From Symbiodinium natans (lineage: Eukaryota > Sar > Dinophyceae > Suessiales > Symbiodiniaceae), in assembly GCA_905221605.1 (NCBI GenBank), contig CAJNDS010002235.1:800875-864874 (forward strand): a stretch of DNA of 64,000 nt, in the 5' to 3' direction. The first letter of the stretch is position 1. Each line of letters starts with the position of its first letter. The notes under the pieces are model-generated. The model was not told the origin of the DNA, ran no database searches, and saw only the letters and a list, made by a program, of their open reading frames with translations. Of this stretch, positions 1 to 11,829 are shown piece after piece. The translations under genes were made by a program, and so were the position numbers.

Positions 1-2003
1 CCCTGATGGCGCAAATCCTCGGCAGCCGCCCTTCAATACTAGCTCCGGATCAGGGTCTAAAGGATTCAGTGACCCTAGCCGAGGTCGCGACCCCTCCTTC
101 TTCCGGCAGCCAAGCAGCAAAAAGTCCGGAGAAGATATCCCGCAAACAACCCTAAAGCCTGAAACGAAACCCTAAACCGCCTGAACCCTGAACCCTCACC
201 CAACCCAAAGCCTGTTGAAGCCGTACCAAACCTAATTTACAACCCCCGCCACATGACCGTAACAACCCAACACCGACATTTTCGTAGGTTATTGCAACCA
301 TACCGCTTGTACGAAGATTTTTTAGCTAACCTACAACAAAGTAGGTCTTGGGGTTCTTTACGGTAGGGTGTATAGGGTTTGAGGTTGAGACAGCCCATCG
401 GGTTCGGGCCTCCTTGAGCCCTGAGCCGTAAACCCTGTAAACCCCAAACCCCAAACCCCAAACCCCAAACCCTAAAGCCTAAAGCCTAAAGCCTAAAGCC
501 CTATAAGCCCTGAACCCTGAACCCTGAACCCTGAACCCTAAACCCTAAACCCTAAACCCTAAACCTGAACCCTAAACCCTAAACCCTAAACCCTAAACCC
601 TAAACCCTAAACCGCCCTAAACCCTAAACCCCTAAACCCTAAACGCTAAACGCTAAACCCCAAACCCTAAAACCTAAACCCTAAACCCTAAACCCTAAAC
701 CCTAAACCCTAAACCCTACCTCTTCGTGTCAGGGGCGGGCCTGCAAGGAGGCGCGGGGCATGCGCCCTGTCTGCACCAGCGTGGTGACGGGGTTCCGCGA
801 AGCCTCCCAGCGCCCTCCTTGGTGTAAGAGTTTAAGATGACTGCTTAAGTATCGCGTACCGTGTCATCGGGCAGGCCAGTCGAGAACATAATCCCTATGA
901 AGGACTGTTAGTATAAGGGGGAACGTCCCAAGGTTAGGGGTTGAAAGTTTTGAGTTTCGGGTTGAGGGTGCAGTCCTAACCTGAACTTGCTCAGGGTTTG
1001 TTGATGGCGAGCCCAAGAATTTCAGAAGCCCTATAGGCCCGAGCTGAAGGAGCCTAAACCCTAAACCCTGAACCCTAAACCCTAAACCCTAAACCCTTAA
1101 CCCAAACCCTAAACCCAAACCCTAAACCCTAAACCCTAAACCCTAAACCCTAAACCCTAAACCCTAAACCCTAAACCCTAAACCCTAAACCCTAAACCCT
1201 AAACCCTAAACCCAAGAATCGGTGGAGCCGTGGGTATGTTGAGGTTGCCCGGAAGCCGGCTCAGGCTCCCCAAAGCTCGAAGCCTTGGCTGCCCAGTTGG
1301 GTTTAGGGTTTAGGGTTTAGGGTTTAGGGTGCAGGGTTTAGGGTTTAGGGTTTAGGGTTTAGGGTTTAGGGTTTAAGGTTTAGGGGGCTTGCAGGGCTTG
1401 GGCTCAGGGTTTACCCAGTAACTTATAGGCGCAAAACGGCTGGCCCTTTTTGGTTTCAAGTGGCTTTCCAAGGTATCATCCTAGTTAAACCTGAAGCCCT
1501 AAACCTTTGCCCCCCGCCCCCCCCCCCCCCCCCCCAAACCGCAAACCCTGAACCCTAAACCCTAAACCCTAAGCCCCAAACCCTAAACCCTGAACCCTAA
1601 ACCCTAAACCCTAAGCCCCAAACCCTAAACCTTAAACCCTAAACCCCAACAAAGGGGGTGAAGACGAGTGCTTGAAGGCATCCTGGTAGCTGCAGATGCC
1701 GAAAGCTGGACATGCCGCTTGGCTTGGGCGGGGGCGTGGGCAGGGCAGGACCCGAGGCGCAACGCTGCGGCGGTTTAGGGTTTAGGGTTTAGGGTTTAGG
1801 GTTTAGGGTTTAGGGTTTAGGGTTTAGGGTTTAGGGTTCAGGGTTCAGGGTTCAGGGTTCAGGGTTCAGGGTTCAGGGTTTAGGGTTTGGGCTCCAATGT
1901 AGTTTTTTTGGGTTAGGTATGGAGGGGATTCCAGTATACTACCCCCAAAAAGGTACTGCATAGGAGCCATTGGGTCAGGGGCTTTAGTTTTTGCTTTCTT
2001 TGT

Positions 2004-2153
2004 TGGGTTGTTAGGGTTGTTAGGGCTGTTAGGGTTGTTAGGGTTGTTAGGGCTGTTAGGGTTGTTAGGGTTGTTAGGGTTGTTAGGGTTGTTAGGGTTG
2101 CTAGGGTTGTTAGGGTTGTTAGGGTTGTTAGGGTTGCTGGGGTTGTTAGGGTT
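2004..2153 (+). repeat. Variant telomere array, 9-bp unit TTGTTAGGG
   Basis: About 16 units of GTTAGGGTT, with a few GCT variants; a homogeneous 9-bp unit distinct from TTTAGGG. Confidence 0.5.
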
Positions 2154-2639
2154 CTTAAAGTCTTAGGGCTGTGAATTTTAGGATCTTAAACGCTGCGGCT
2201 CAGGGGCTTTAGGGCTTTGATGTTATTGGGCCTTTGGGGTTTTGGGGCTTTTAGGGCTTCAGGTTCTTGGGATTGCTTAGGCGATTTTGGGGGTTTAGGG
2301 TTCCAGGGTTTTGGGGTTTTGGGGAATTGGGGCTTTGGGTTTTTCGGGCTCAGGGCTTAGAGGCGGCTGAAACGATGCGAACCCGAAACGCCCGCAGACT
2401 CCATTCAAGTCTACCACCCCAAAATCCGATTTCATGTTTACTGTTCAGGGCTCCCTCAAACCCTAAACCCTAAACCCTAAACCCTAAACCCTAAACCCTA
2501 AACCCTAAACCCTAAACCCTAAGCCCTAAGCCCTAAGCCCTAAGCCCTAAGCCCTAAGCCCTAAGCCCTAAACCCGTTTTCGGGCTCTAAACCCTGACGC
2601 GCCAAAGCCCAACAAAGAAGCCAAGCACCACATTCACGT

Positions 2640-2865
2640 GACTCGCTAGTTTGATCTTGTTTCATTCGCTTCGCATCATATGTTTATATGCATGTCACAA
2701 GCCAAACCAGGCATTCAATCTAGGAAGTTATAGTCCAATTGGAAAGATGGGCAAAAAGCCTTGTTCTATCGCAACATTTCTTGCTCGGTCACAAGCCGGG
2801 GAAGGAATCTATCTTTTTTTCAATCTCTTTCCGATTAAGAACGTCGACCGCCTGGTCTTCGTTAA
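2640..2865. other. AT-rich, repeat-free segment
   Basis: Unlike its surroundings in base composition. One plus-strand frame is open (86 codons, e.g. SYSPIGKMGKKP), but nothing is recognised. An organelle-derived insert is conceivable; not testable here. Confidence 0.5.
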
Positions 2866-3262
2866 CCCTACAATGACCCCTAAACCCCAAACCCCAAACC
2901 CCAAACCCTAAACCCTGAACCCTAAACCGCCAAGACTCTGAAGCAAACCCTCGTACCAGACGGACGTTGGGACAGTTGAGGGTCTGAAACCTAAAACCCA
3001 AACCCTGAACCCTGAACCAGCCCTGAACCCTAAACCCTAAACCCTAAACCCCCCAAAAAAATTGCTGCGGCCCCCTGCCCGGCATAGCAAGCCCAAAGGC
3101 ACACCATCCTGTGGGATGCATGGCTCGCTCTGGTGCTTATAGTCAGGGTTTAGGGTTTAGGGTTTAGGGTTTAGGGTTTAGGGTTTAGGGTTTAGGGTTT
3201 AGGGTTTAGGGTTTAGGGTTTGAGGTTTAGGGTTTAGGGTTTAGGGTTTAGGGTGTGGGAGG

Positions 3263-3358
3263 TTCATGGGTAGCTACAAGTAGGGTTCTATAAGCAATGG
3301 TTTCTGTACTTGCAACCTTCTTCAGGGTGCTTCTAACCCTATTTACAACTAAGCATGA
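3263..3358. mobile_element. Foldback-like repeat, copy at 54.45 kb
   Basis: GGAGGTTCATGGGTAGCTAC and the following AAGTAGGGT recur at 54449-54535 with few changes. Both share GGAGGTTCATGG with the longer foldback family but differ inside. Confidence 0.5.
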
Positions 3359-4034
3359 GCCTGCAAAAACTCTTTTTGACCCTAAACCCCATGCAGAACG
3401 TACACATGATGCGGCAAGTCGGGTATAATTCATACGAAGGTTTTGAGGGTATGAACCATGATAGCTGAAACTTGCCCCATGTATGTGTGTGTATACGTAT
3501 CTGCGTCTTGTCACGGGAGGGGATGGGGTAAGGGTGAATCTGTCTAAGGCTTCAGGCAAAGAAGAGTCTGGACGCTGTGAGAGGCCGACCTCCCCCAACA
3601 TCGAATCAAAGAGTTCAGCTCTTGCTTTGCGTTTGGGAGCTTTAGGGCTCACAAGGGCCGTTCCGAGTTTAAGGTTTCACGGGTGGTGCGGAGACATGCG
3701 CTCAGAAACCTGCCCTGAACCATGCCACACACGGGAAAACCGTTGAAACCCCACAAACTGTAAACCCCCAAGTCGCGGAACTGCCCTCTTCTCACTGTGA
3801 GCTGGGTCCCTGACACCCTTTGCGCGGCAGACCTAAGCAGCTAGGTTCACAGTTCCCCGGCTTAGTGGGGTTGCGACTCATGGGGCTGTGGGCTGCATAC
3901 ATAGATCAAGGTATATAAGTATATCGCTAACATATACACTTAGGTATACATGTAGATGTAAGCGCAATGCAAATAGAAATATGTGCGAATCTGCATGTGT
4001 AAACATACTTCTGAATGTACAGAAACTTATAAAA

Positions 4035-4078
<44 letters not shown>

Positions 4079-4331
4079 GTATGTGTATATATACATATGT
4101 ATTTATCTGACTTTATATGCACAATCCTCCCCTAGAACTACACACGCGCGCACCAGCACCAGCACCAGCACCAGCACTGGTACCAGCACCAGCACTCTCA
4201 GATGCGAAACCCCACCGCAGCAAGCTAGCTTGGAATACCTCATCATGAGCATAACATTTGGGGGGGGGGGGGGGTGATGGGTTCAAGAGCCTCGGGATGG
4301 ATTCGGAGAGAGAGAGAGAGAGAGAGAGAGA
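4035..4331. repeat. Microsatellite cluster: (CA)n, (TA)n, CAGCAC hexamers, poly-G, (GA)n
   Basis: (CA)n 4035-4059, (TA)n 4060-4078, ACCAGC hexamers 4150-4196, poly-G 4260-4274 and (GA)n 4307-4331. Confidence 0.5.
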
Positions 4332-6676
4332 CACAAAAAGAGAGGGCGGATGTATTAGAACAGATACTTCGATGGATAGATAGATCGTTGGTTGCAGAAA
4401 TTTGGGAACATGGCTTAGAGACAGGGGCTTTTAGGGTTTTAGGGTTGATTGGGCTTTTGGCTGGGTTTCAGGGTTTGAAGGTTTAGGTTTGGGGACTTTT
4501 GGGTTGAAGGACGTGCCTGGGCTTAGGATTTCTTTAGGGTTTAGGGGTTCAGGGGTTAGGGTTTAGGGTTTAGGGTTTAGGGCTACAGGGTTAGAGGCTT
4601 TTGGAGTTTCAGGGTGAGAGTTGTGGGATGTGGCTGTTGGGGTGTCAATAGGGTTCGGCGTGTGCGTCTTGGACTTCGGATTCGTGCATCCCAAAATCGG
4701 GGTGTATACACCTAATCTCCTTTTCAGAATGCAACAGTCCCAATTCTCGGAATCCCCCCCCCCCCCCCCAAAAAAAAAAAAAAAACAAGGGAACCCGACC
4801 CCTATTTGGGGGTATGCCCCACACCATGTTGATGCCGGAGAGCTGGTTTAGGGTCTAGGGTTTAGGGTTTAGGCTTTAGGGGTTTAGGGTTTAGGGTTTA
4901 GGGTTTAGGGTTTAGGGTTTAGGGTTTAGGGTTTAGGGTTTAGGGTTTAGGGGTTTCGGAGGGCTCCGGGTTTGAGGAAACCAGGGACCGCGCCAGCGTG
5001 GGCGGCACGATGACTGTTGAAGGGCCCTGCGGTACATGTTAGAGGAGTTTAGGTGCTTAAGGGTTTAGGGTTTAGGGTTTAGGGTTTAGGGTTTAGGGTT
5101 TAGGGTTTAGGGTTTAGGGTTTAGGGTTTAGGAGCTTAGGAGCTTAGGTGCTTAGGGGTTTGGGGTTCAGGCTTTAGGGGTTTAGGGTTCAGGGGGGTTT
5201 AGGAGTTTAGGAGCTTAGGGGCTTAGGAGTTTATGGGTTTAGGAGTTTTCGGAGTTTAGCGGGTTAGGGTTTAGGGTGGCCACCAAGTGCCCAACTTTGA
5301 CCTTGGGACGTGGCCCCAAAGTCGAAGCCCCTTAGACGACGGAGTTGCTGGTTTTCTTGGTAGAGTGTGTGGTGTTAGGTCTCGTTTCTTGCCACCGTAA
5401 AGCCTAGACTGCAAACCCCGTAAACCCTAAATCCTAAACCCTAAGCCCCAAACCCTAAACCCTAAACCCTAAACCCTAAACCCTAAAGCCTAAAGCCTAA
5501 ACCCTAAACCCTAAACCCTGAACCCCAATCCGTGGCCTTGCAGCCTTTTGCGACTGGCGTTCGGCCGGTTGGTCCAAGCCGGGACAGGAGAGTCGCAGGA
5601 GTCAAGCACTACTTGGAGGTTTAGGGTTTAGGGTTTAGTAGTTAGTAGGGTTTAGGGTTTAGGGTTTAGGGTTTAGGGGTTTAGGGGTTTAGGGGTTAGG
5701 GTTTAGGATTTAGGGTCTAGGGCTAGGGTTTAGGGTTGAGGGTCTAGGAGCCTACCCTGGGCCATGAACTGTAATTACCTTTTTTGAGGTTTAGGGCTGA
5801 GGGTTGTTAGGGTTTAGGAATTAGGGTCTAGGGTTTAAGGTTTAGGATTTAGGGCTTAGGAATTAGGAATTAGGGGTTCAATTTTCTATTTCCCCAAATG
5901 ACAAGAACTACAATCAGCTCAGCGTCTTGGCATTTGCCGGTTCAGGGCCTTGGTGTTTACAGGGCTTGACTGAGACAGGCTGGTGCTCTCTCTATCTGCT
6001 CCAGCCTACTTACCATAGCAAGGATCCCTTTATCTACCCTTTTCAAAACAGAAGCCCCAAGTAAAGAGACCAGCAACCTGTTTAAGGCTTGAGGCGATAA
6101 GATCCCAAGTGCCAAACAGGTTTTAAGGTTCAAGGCGTGGGGTTAAGGAATAAGTAGAGCTATACGTACCCCGCCCGCCAAAGAGTACAAACCAGGCTAT
6201 AACCGTGTCTAACTGCTCTATATATACTTAGTTATAGAACTACCCGTGAGCTTCCGAGCATGAACCCTATAGGGCCTTTAGGGTTTAGGGTTTAGGGTTT
6301 AGGGTTTAGGGTACTCCCTCCCGCCCCCCGCGCGCCTCGTCCTCCCGCGGTGTCTTCGGGGCTTCGCTGGTTGGGGTCCCTGGCGTCGTCCTGCGCCAGC
6401 TTTCCAGCTGCTGCCCGAAACCCTAGACCCACTTCCGGCTCAAAGACAATTTCTGATTGGGGACATAGACACCACCTGAAGAAATACAGTTGAGCCCGTG
6501 CGTAACCTCAACCCCAAACCCGAACCCTAAAGTTACAATCTGGAGCCCCAAACCCCGAACCCCGGGAACCTACCAGAATGACCCTTGCAAAGGAGCGGTA
6601 GCAGCCTTTAAAATTAGAGTTTAGGGTTTAGCCCTTAAGGCATAGGATCTGGGTTGAGAGCGGATTCAGGGTTGGT

Positions 6677-6889
6677 CTAGGACTTGTTCGCATCCATCGC
6701 GGCTTGCAGCAATGTCGAGCATAAAGTGTTCCGAGCTTCCACAACCTTCTCGTGGGTCGCATGTTCATCATAATCCTTCCATGTCGTCTCCTGGACAAAA
6801 TCGTAGAACTCCTCCATGTCCATGCGCACGTGGGTGTGTTGCGTAGAGCTGGTTCCCCTGATGATCGCAAGACCATCACCATTCATCAC
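6677..6889 (-). CDS. Terminal exon-like ORF, unrecognised
   Basis: The minus strand is open for 70 codons to a TAG at 6677-6679; the last 50 read MDMEEFYDFVQETTW, KDYDEHATHEKVVEAR and LCSTLLQAAMDANKS, acidic and helical. A possible acceptor is ATCAG|GGG near 6857. No family recognised. Confidence 0.5.
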   Translation of the reverse strand: MMNGDGLAIIRGTSSTQHTHVRMDMEEFYDFVQETTWKDYDEHATHEKVVEARNTLCSTLLQAAMDANKS

Positions 6890-9780
6890 TCAAGTCGGGT
6901 CGCTTGACATTTCAGCTTGTGGAACTGAGGAATCCGGTTTAGGGTTTAGGGTTTTAGGGTTTCGTGTTTTAGGGTTTAGGGTTTAGGAATGAGGGTTTTG
7001 GTCTTGGAGCTTAGGACTCATAAACGACTTAGGGCTGCGGGTTTCTGACTTAAAGGGCTGGATTCAGGACCTGAACCCTAAACCCTAAACCCTAAACCCT
7101 AAACCCTAACAAAACCCTGAACCCTGAACCCTAAACCCTAAACCCTAAACCCTGAACCCTGAACCCTAAACCCTAGCTTAAGAACGCGCGCTTCGGCGCT
7201 TGGGGTTTATGACGTAGTGTTCAGGGAAACTGGCATTTTGGCCAGGGAATTCGGGTTTAGGGTTTAGGGTTTCGGGTTTAGGGTTTAGGGTAGGGTCTAG
7301 GGTCTAGGGTCTAGGGTTTTGGGTTTGGGGTTTAAGGTGTAGGGTTTAGGGCTTACGGTTGAGGGCTTGGGGTTTGGGGTTTAGGGTTTATGGTTTCAGG
7401 TTTAGGGTTTCGGGTTTAGGGTTTGGGGTTTAGGGTTTAAGGCTTAGTGTTTAAGGTTTCGGGTTTCGGGTTTAAGGTTTGGGTTTGGGGCTTTGGGTTT
7501 AGGGTTTATTGGGGTTTGGGGTTTAGGGTTAAGGGTTTGGGGTTTGGGTTTAGGGTTTAGGTCTGGTTTAGGGTTTAGGGCTTAGGATTTGGCTTGGGGC
7601 TTGGGGCTTGGGGGCTTAGGGCTTGGGGCTTGGGGCTTGGGGCTTGGAGCTTAGGGTTTAGGGTTTTAGGGTTTTAGGGTTTAAGGGTTTTAGGGTTTTA
7701 GGGTTTTAGGGTTTAGGGTTTAGGGTTTAGGGTTTAGGGTTTAGGGTTTAGGGTTTAGGGTTTAGGGTTTAGGGTTTAGGGTTTAGGAATTCAGTAAAGG
7801 GTATCCCAAAGTTCCCCAATGCCCCCCATTATGCCCTAAGGCTCCCAAGCTTCCCTCAGGTAGGGGCTTACCCCCCATGAACCCCCCTTAACCCTAAACC
7901 CTAAACCCGAAACCCTAAACCCTAAACCCCAAACCCCTAAACCCCAAACCCTAAGACCCTAAGCTGCATGGAGCCTCGGTGTCCTCGGAGTTCTTAAGCC
8001 GCGGGGAGTCGGTGCCTGGCCGCTTTAGGTTTAGGGTTTAGGGTTTAGGGTTTAGGGTTTCAGGGTTTTGGGGTTTCAGGGTCTTATAAGGGTTGTAGGG
8101 TTTTAGGGTTTATAGGGTTTTAGGTTCTTGCTTCAGGCTTTTGAGTCTGCTTAGGGCTTTAGGGTTTTAGGGCTTTAGGGCTTTAGGGCTTTAGGGCTTT
8201 AGGGCTTTAGGGCTTTAGGGCTTTAGGGCTTTAGGGCTTTGGCGCTTTAGGTTAGGGTTTTGGGGTTTTGGGGTTTTGGGGTTTTAGGGTTTTAGGGTTT
8301 CAGGGCTTTGGGGCTTTGCTTCTTGCTTAAGGCTTTTGAGTCTGCTTAGGGCTTTACAGGGTTTTAGGGCTTCAGGGTTTTTGCTTCTTCTTAGGCTTTA
8401 CAGGGTTTTAGGGTTTCAGGGCTTTGGGGTTGTAGGGTTTTAGGGTTTTAGCGTTTAGGGGTTTTGGGGTTTTAGGGTTTTAGGGTTTTGGGGTTTTAGG
8501 GCTATAGGGTTTCAGGGTTTTGGGGTTGTAGGGGTTGAGGGTTGTAGGGTTCTTGGGTGTTGGGGTTTTAGGATTGCAGGGTTTTAGGCTTTTAGGGATT
8601 AGGGTTAAGGTTTAAGGTCTGCTAGAAGGTTCGTAGGTAGTTAGGAAGCAGTGCTACGGATCCCTTCAAAAAGTATAACCGTCTCTCAGAACCCCACTTG
8701 GAAGTGCACACACGAACCTCCAAGTAGGCTCAAAGGGTTTAGGGTTTAGGGTTCAGGGTTTAGGGTTTAGGGTTTAGGGTTTAGGGTTTAGGGTTATCGT
8801 GGTGTAGGGATTTTGGATCAGGGTAACGTGTAGGAAACCGGGTTTAGGATTCTGGGTGTAGGGATCAGGGTCTCCGAACACGGAGCACTCGGAGGTAAAG
8901 CTGGTGAGAACAATCTCCAAGCGCTAACCCCAAACCCCAAACCCCAAACCCCAAACCCTAAACCCTAAACCCTAAACCCTAAACCCTAAACCCTAAACCC
9001 TACGCCCTAAACCCTAAACCCTAAACCCTAAACCCTAAACCCTAAACCCTAAACCCTAAACCCTAAAACCTAAACCCTAAACCCTAAACCCTAAACCCTA
9101 CCCCCTAAACCCTAAACCCCAACGGAGCTGGGCCCCAAGCCCTAAACAGTTTTTTCGGGCTGAGGGCCTAGAGCTTTAGGGCTCAAGGCTTAGGGAACCC
9201 TACGTTACAACCCCTATGTACCTCTTAACTACGAAGACACTGTCACCCTAAACCCTAAACCCGGAACCCTGAACCCTAAACCCTAAAGCCTAAACCCTAA
9301 ACTCTAAACCCTAAACTGTAAACCCAAAACCCTAAACCCTAAACCCATGTGAGGTGGTGAAAAGCCACTGGGCACATGGCTCTCCAAGGGTTCGCCAACT
9401 CGAGGATTCCCTCGATCCTTGAGGCTGGTTAGGTTTCAGGGACTAAGGGTCTGAGGTTTAGGGTTTAGGGTTTAGGGTTAGGGTTTAGGGTTTAGGGTTT
9501 GGGGTTTAGGGTTTAGGGTTTAGGATTTAGGGTTTAGGACTTAGGGTGTAGGGTTTAGGATTTGGGGTTTAGCTTTTAGGGTTTAGGGGCCTGGGGTTTA
9601 GCTCTTAGGGCTCAGGATTTAGGGCTTAGAATATGGGGGGTCTGAGGTTTAGGGTTTAGGGGGTTTAGGGTTGAGGGTTTAGGGTTTAGGGTTTAACAAT
9701 ACGCAATCTCAATAGACTCATGCTTGTTGAGGGTTGCTGAGCTGCATGCTTCTGGGTGCTGGAAGTGGAGGCACGCTCAA
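6890..9780. repeat. Long telomere-like and degenerate arrays
   Basis: G-type 7256-7790 and 8024-8590, with TTTTAGGG, GCTTGGG and GCTTTAGGG (8158-8240) sub-arrays; C-type 7074-7175, 7886-7955 and 8925-9120; G-type 9455-9695. Islands at 7176-7255 and 7960-8023 are open on one or both strands but unassigned. 8640-8735 has a hairpin with CTTGG/CCAAG motifs. Confidence 0.5.
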
Positions 9781-9837
9781 CCCCAAACCCTTGAACGCAT
9801 ACTGCGATTGGGTTTAGGGTTTAGGGCTTTAGGGTGA

Positions 9838-9962
9838 AGGGGGGGGAGGGGGGGGGGGGGGGGGGGGGAAGGGGGGGGGGGGGAGGGGGGGAGGGGTGGG
9901 AGGGGGGGGACGGGGGGCAGAGGGAGAGGGGGGAGGGGGGAAGGGGGAGGGGAGGGATGCAT
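9838..9962 (+). repeat. G-rich purine tract
   Basis: About 120 bp of G runs broken by A; the complementary strand gives a chance proline-rich frame. Confidence 0.5.
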
Positions 9963-10019
9963 GCTCACAAGGCGGACAAGGCTAGGCTTGTCCCGTAGGC
10001 TTGTCCCGGACAAGGCTAG

Positions 10020-10960
10020 GCTTGTCCCGGACTTAAGGCTAGGCTTGTCCCGGACTCAGCCATAGCTTCGGAGCAAGCTTGGCCAGGACATGCCCTTGCC
10101 ACTGCCGACTTGAAGGCATGGCGAGCGACCTGGCTGCAGCATGCTTAGACTTTTTGGCCCAACCTGCGACCAGTGCACCGGCTTCTTCTTCAAGCGGCGC
10201 TGCAGTTTATACCGGAGGCAGCCCGCGATCTCCTTCAAAGGCGTCCTCGGGCTTTTCCTGCAAACAGACATATGAGTGCGGCGCGAAGCGACATGCACGC
10301 AACATCGGTGTCCTCCTGTTGTACGGTGTTTCCGCCGGCAAACTCAGCAAGGCGTGAAGGGCTCTTCCTTGCAAACTGTATGTCGTCGCGATCAACGCCG
10401 TCCCAAAAAACAACTCGCGGGCACCTGCAAAAACAAATGTTGGGCCGCCTGCTGCACGCCCAAGAACAGTCCGGCCACGTGGGATCCATATTTGGCCCTT
10501 GGCGACGTGCTCCGTGTTCTGGTCCAGCATCCCTGCCTTTGTCGCAATATAAAGCAAAAATATGGCCACCCACGACTGTTTCGAGATATTTTATAAACGC
10601 CGAGGCGCGAAGTGCTTCAGGACTTTGTCTCGATCAAGCTTCGGAAGCTTGGGACGCTTGATGCCCCTCCCAACTGCTCGAGGCTCGCGACGCGATCGTT
10701 TCCTCCGAAGGCGAAGTACGCAAAGAACCAGCAGAACCCTACAAGGATGGCCGACAGGCCACTACTTCTTGATACTCCGACCCCCACCTGCACCTCTCGA
10801 GCGCTGGCACTTCCAAGCGAAGCTCATCCTCAATGGTGTGCGAAATCCTGATCATTTGTAAGAAAATTAGTGTGGCCTCCTACACAAGGAGGCCTGGCCA
10901 GGATCACATGCACTGACCGATAGCGCATGTTTCAAGACCTAGCCTATTAGATTATTAGAT
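10020..10960. other. Non-repetitive segment of about 0.9 kb, unassigned
   Basis: No telomere repeats. Three short direct copies of GGCTAGGCTTGTCCCGGAC lead into it at 9985-10055. Several overlapping frames are open on both strands up to 162 codons and none shows a recognised motif; a decayed gene or transposon is the likeliest content. Confidence 0.5.
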
Positions 10961-11197
10961 GGGGTTGGAGCCTTGTGATTCTACGGACTGCAACTTATAC
11001 CCGTCGACTTGCAGCAAATACGTCTTCCTCGCAAACGACTCTGTGCCGCCAAATACCAAACAGAGAGCATGCCGAGCATGCCCAAGACACCGCCTTTGCT
11101 CGACACAGCAGGATTTTGCTCGGATCTAACGGACCTGGCCTGGCCACATCGGGAAAGGGGGGGGAGGGGGAGGGGGGAGGAGGGGGGGGGGGGGACC

Positions 11198-11632
11198 AAC
11201 CACCAACACAACCAACCACCAACACAACCAACCACCAACACCACCAACCACCAACACCACCAACCACCAACACCACCAAGCACCAACACCACCAAGCACC
11301 AACACATCCAACCACCAACACATCCAACCACCAACACCACCAACCGCCAACCCGCCAACCCGCCAACCCGCCAACACGCCAACCCGCCAACCCGCCAACC
11401 CGCCAACCCGCCCACCAACCCCACCAACCCAACCAACCACCAACCCAACCAACCACCAACCCAACCAACCACCAACCCAACCAACCACCAACCCAACCAA
11501 CCACCAACCCAACCAACCACACCAACACAACCAACCACACCAACACAACCAACCCCACCAACACAACTAACGCCACCAACACAACTAACCCCACCAACCC
11601 CACCAACACCACCAACACCACCAACTCAACAC
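11198..11632 (+). repeat. Minisatellite of CCAACCACCAACA and CCAACCCG units
   Basis: Sub-blocks of CCAACCACCAACAC, CCGCCAACC and CCAACCACCAACC follow one another after a G-rich tract. All three plus-strand frames stay open only because the units lack stops, giving chance Asn/Thr/Pro-rich peptides. Confidence 0.5.
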
Positions 11633-11829
11633 CCTCAGTGCAAACGGCATGCAGGACTCCAGGGCACCAGGGCATCAGATGGTTGAGGTTGGTAAACTCT
11701 GAGCTCTCCAAATTTATAGCCTTTACAAACCAGACGAACCTTCTCTTGTCCCGTGCAAAAGCCCGAGGGAAGCCCGCCCGCCTAAACCCACAAACTGCAG
11801 ACCCTGAGCCCTCAAACCCTAAACCCTGA

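Larger units (their letters stand above)
1..6620. repeat. Telomere-like arrays with short islands, left end of window
   Basis: C-type blocks at 427-717, 1051-1213, 1536-1648, 2459-2573, 2898-3050 and 5418-5525; G-type at 1299-1384, 1773-1886, 3147-3254, 4845-4950, 5062-5135 and 5618-5745. The islands 1214-1298, 1651-1771, 3051-3146 and 5531-5617 lie between a C block and a G block and have at least one open minus- or plus-strand frame (for instance SEPCIPQDGVPLG, minus, at about 3.1 kb), so they may be exons, but none could be identified. 5880-6270 has no feature I can name. Confidence 0.5.

Noticed and set aside
1160-1300. C-array/island/G-array units as telomere-capped mini-fragments later joined end to end
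   Set aside because: The orientation fits, but the islands at many such sites read as consecutive exons of one gene in order, which random joining of capped fragments would not preserve.
10975-11829. Long proline/asparagine/threonine-rich and tryptophan/valine-rich frames on both strands
   Set aside because: All frames of the CCAACC minisatellite lack stops by composition; there is no start context, domain or codon structure.
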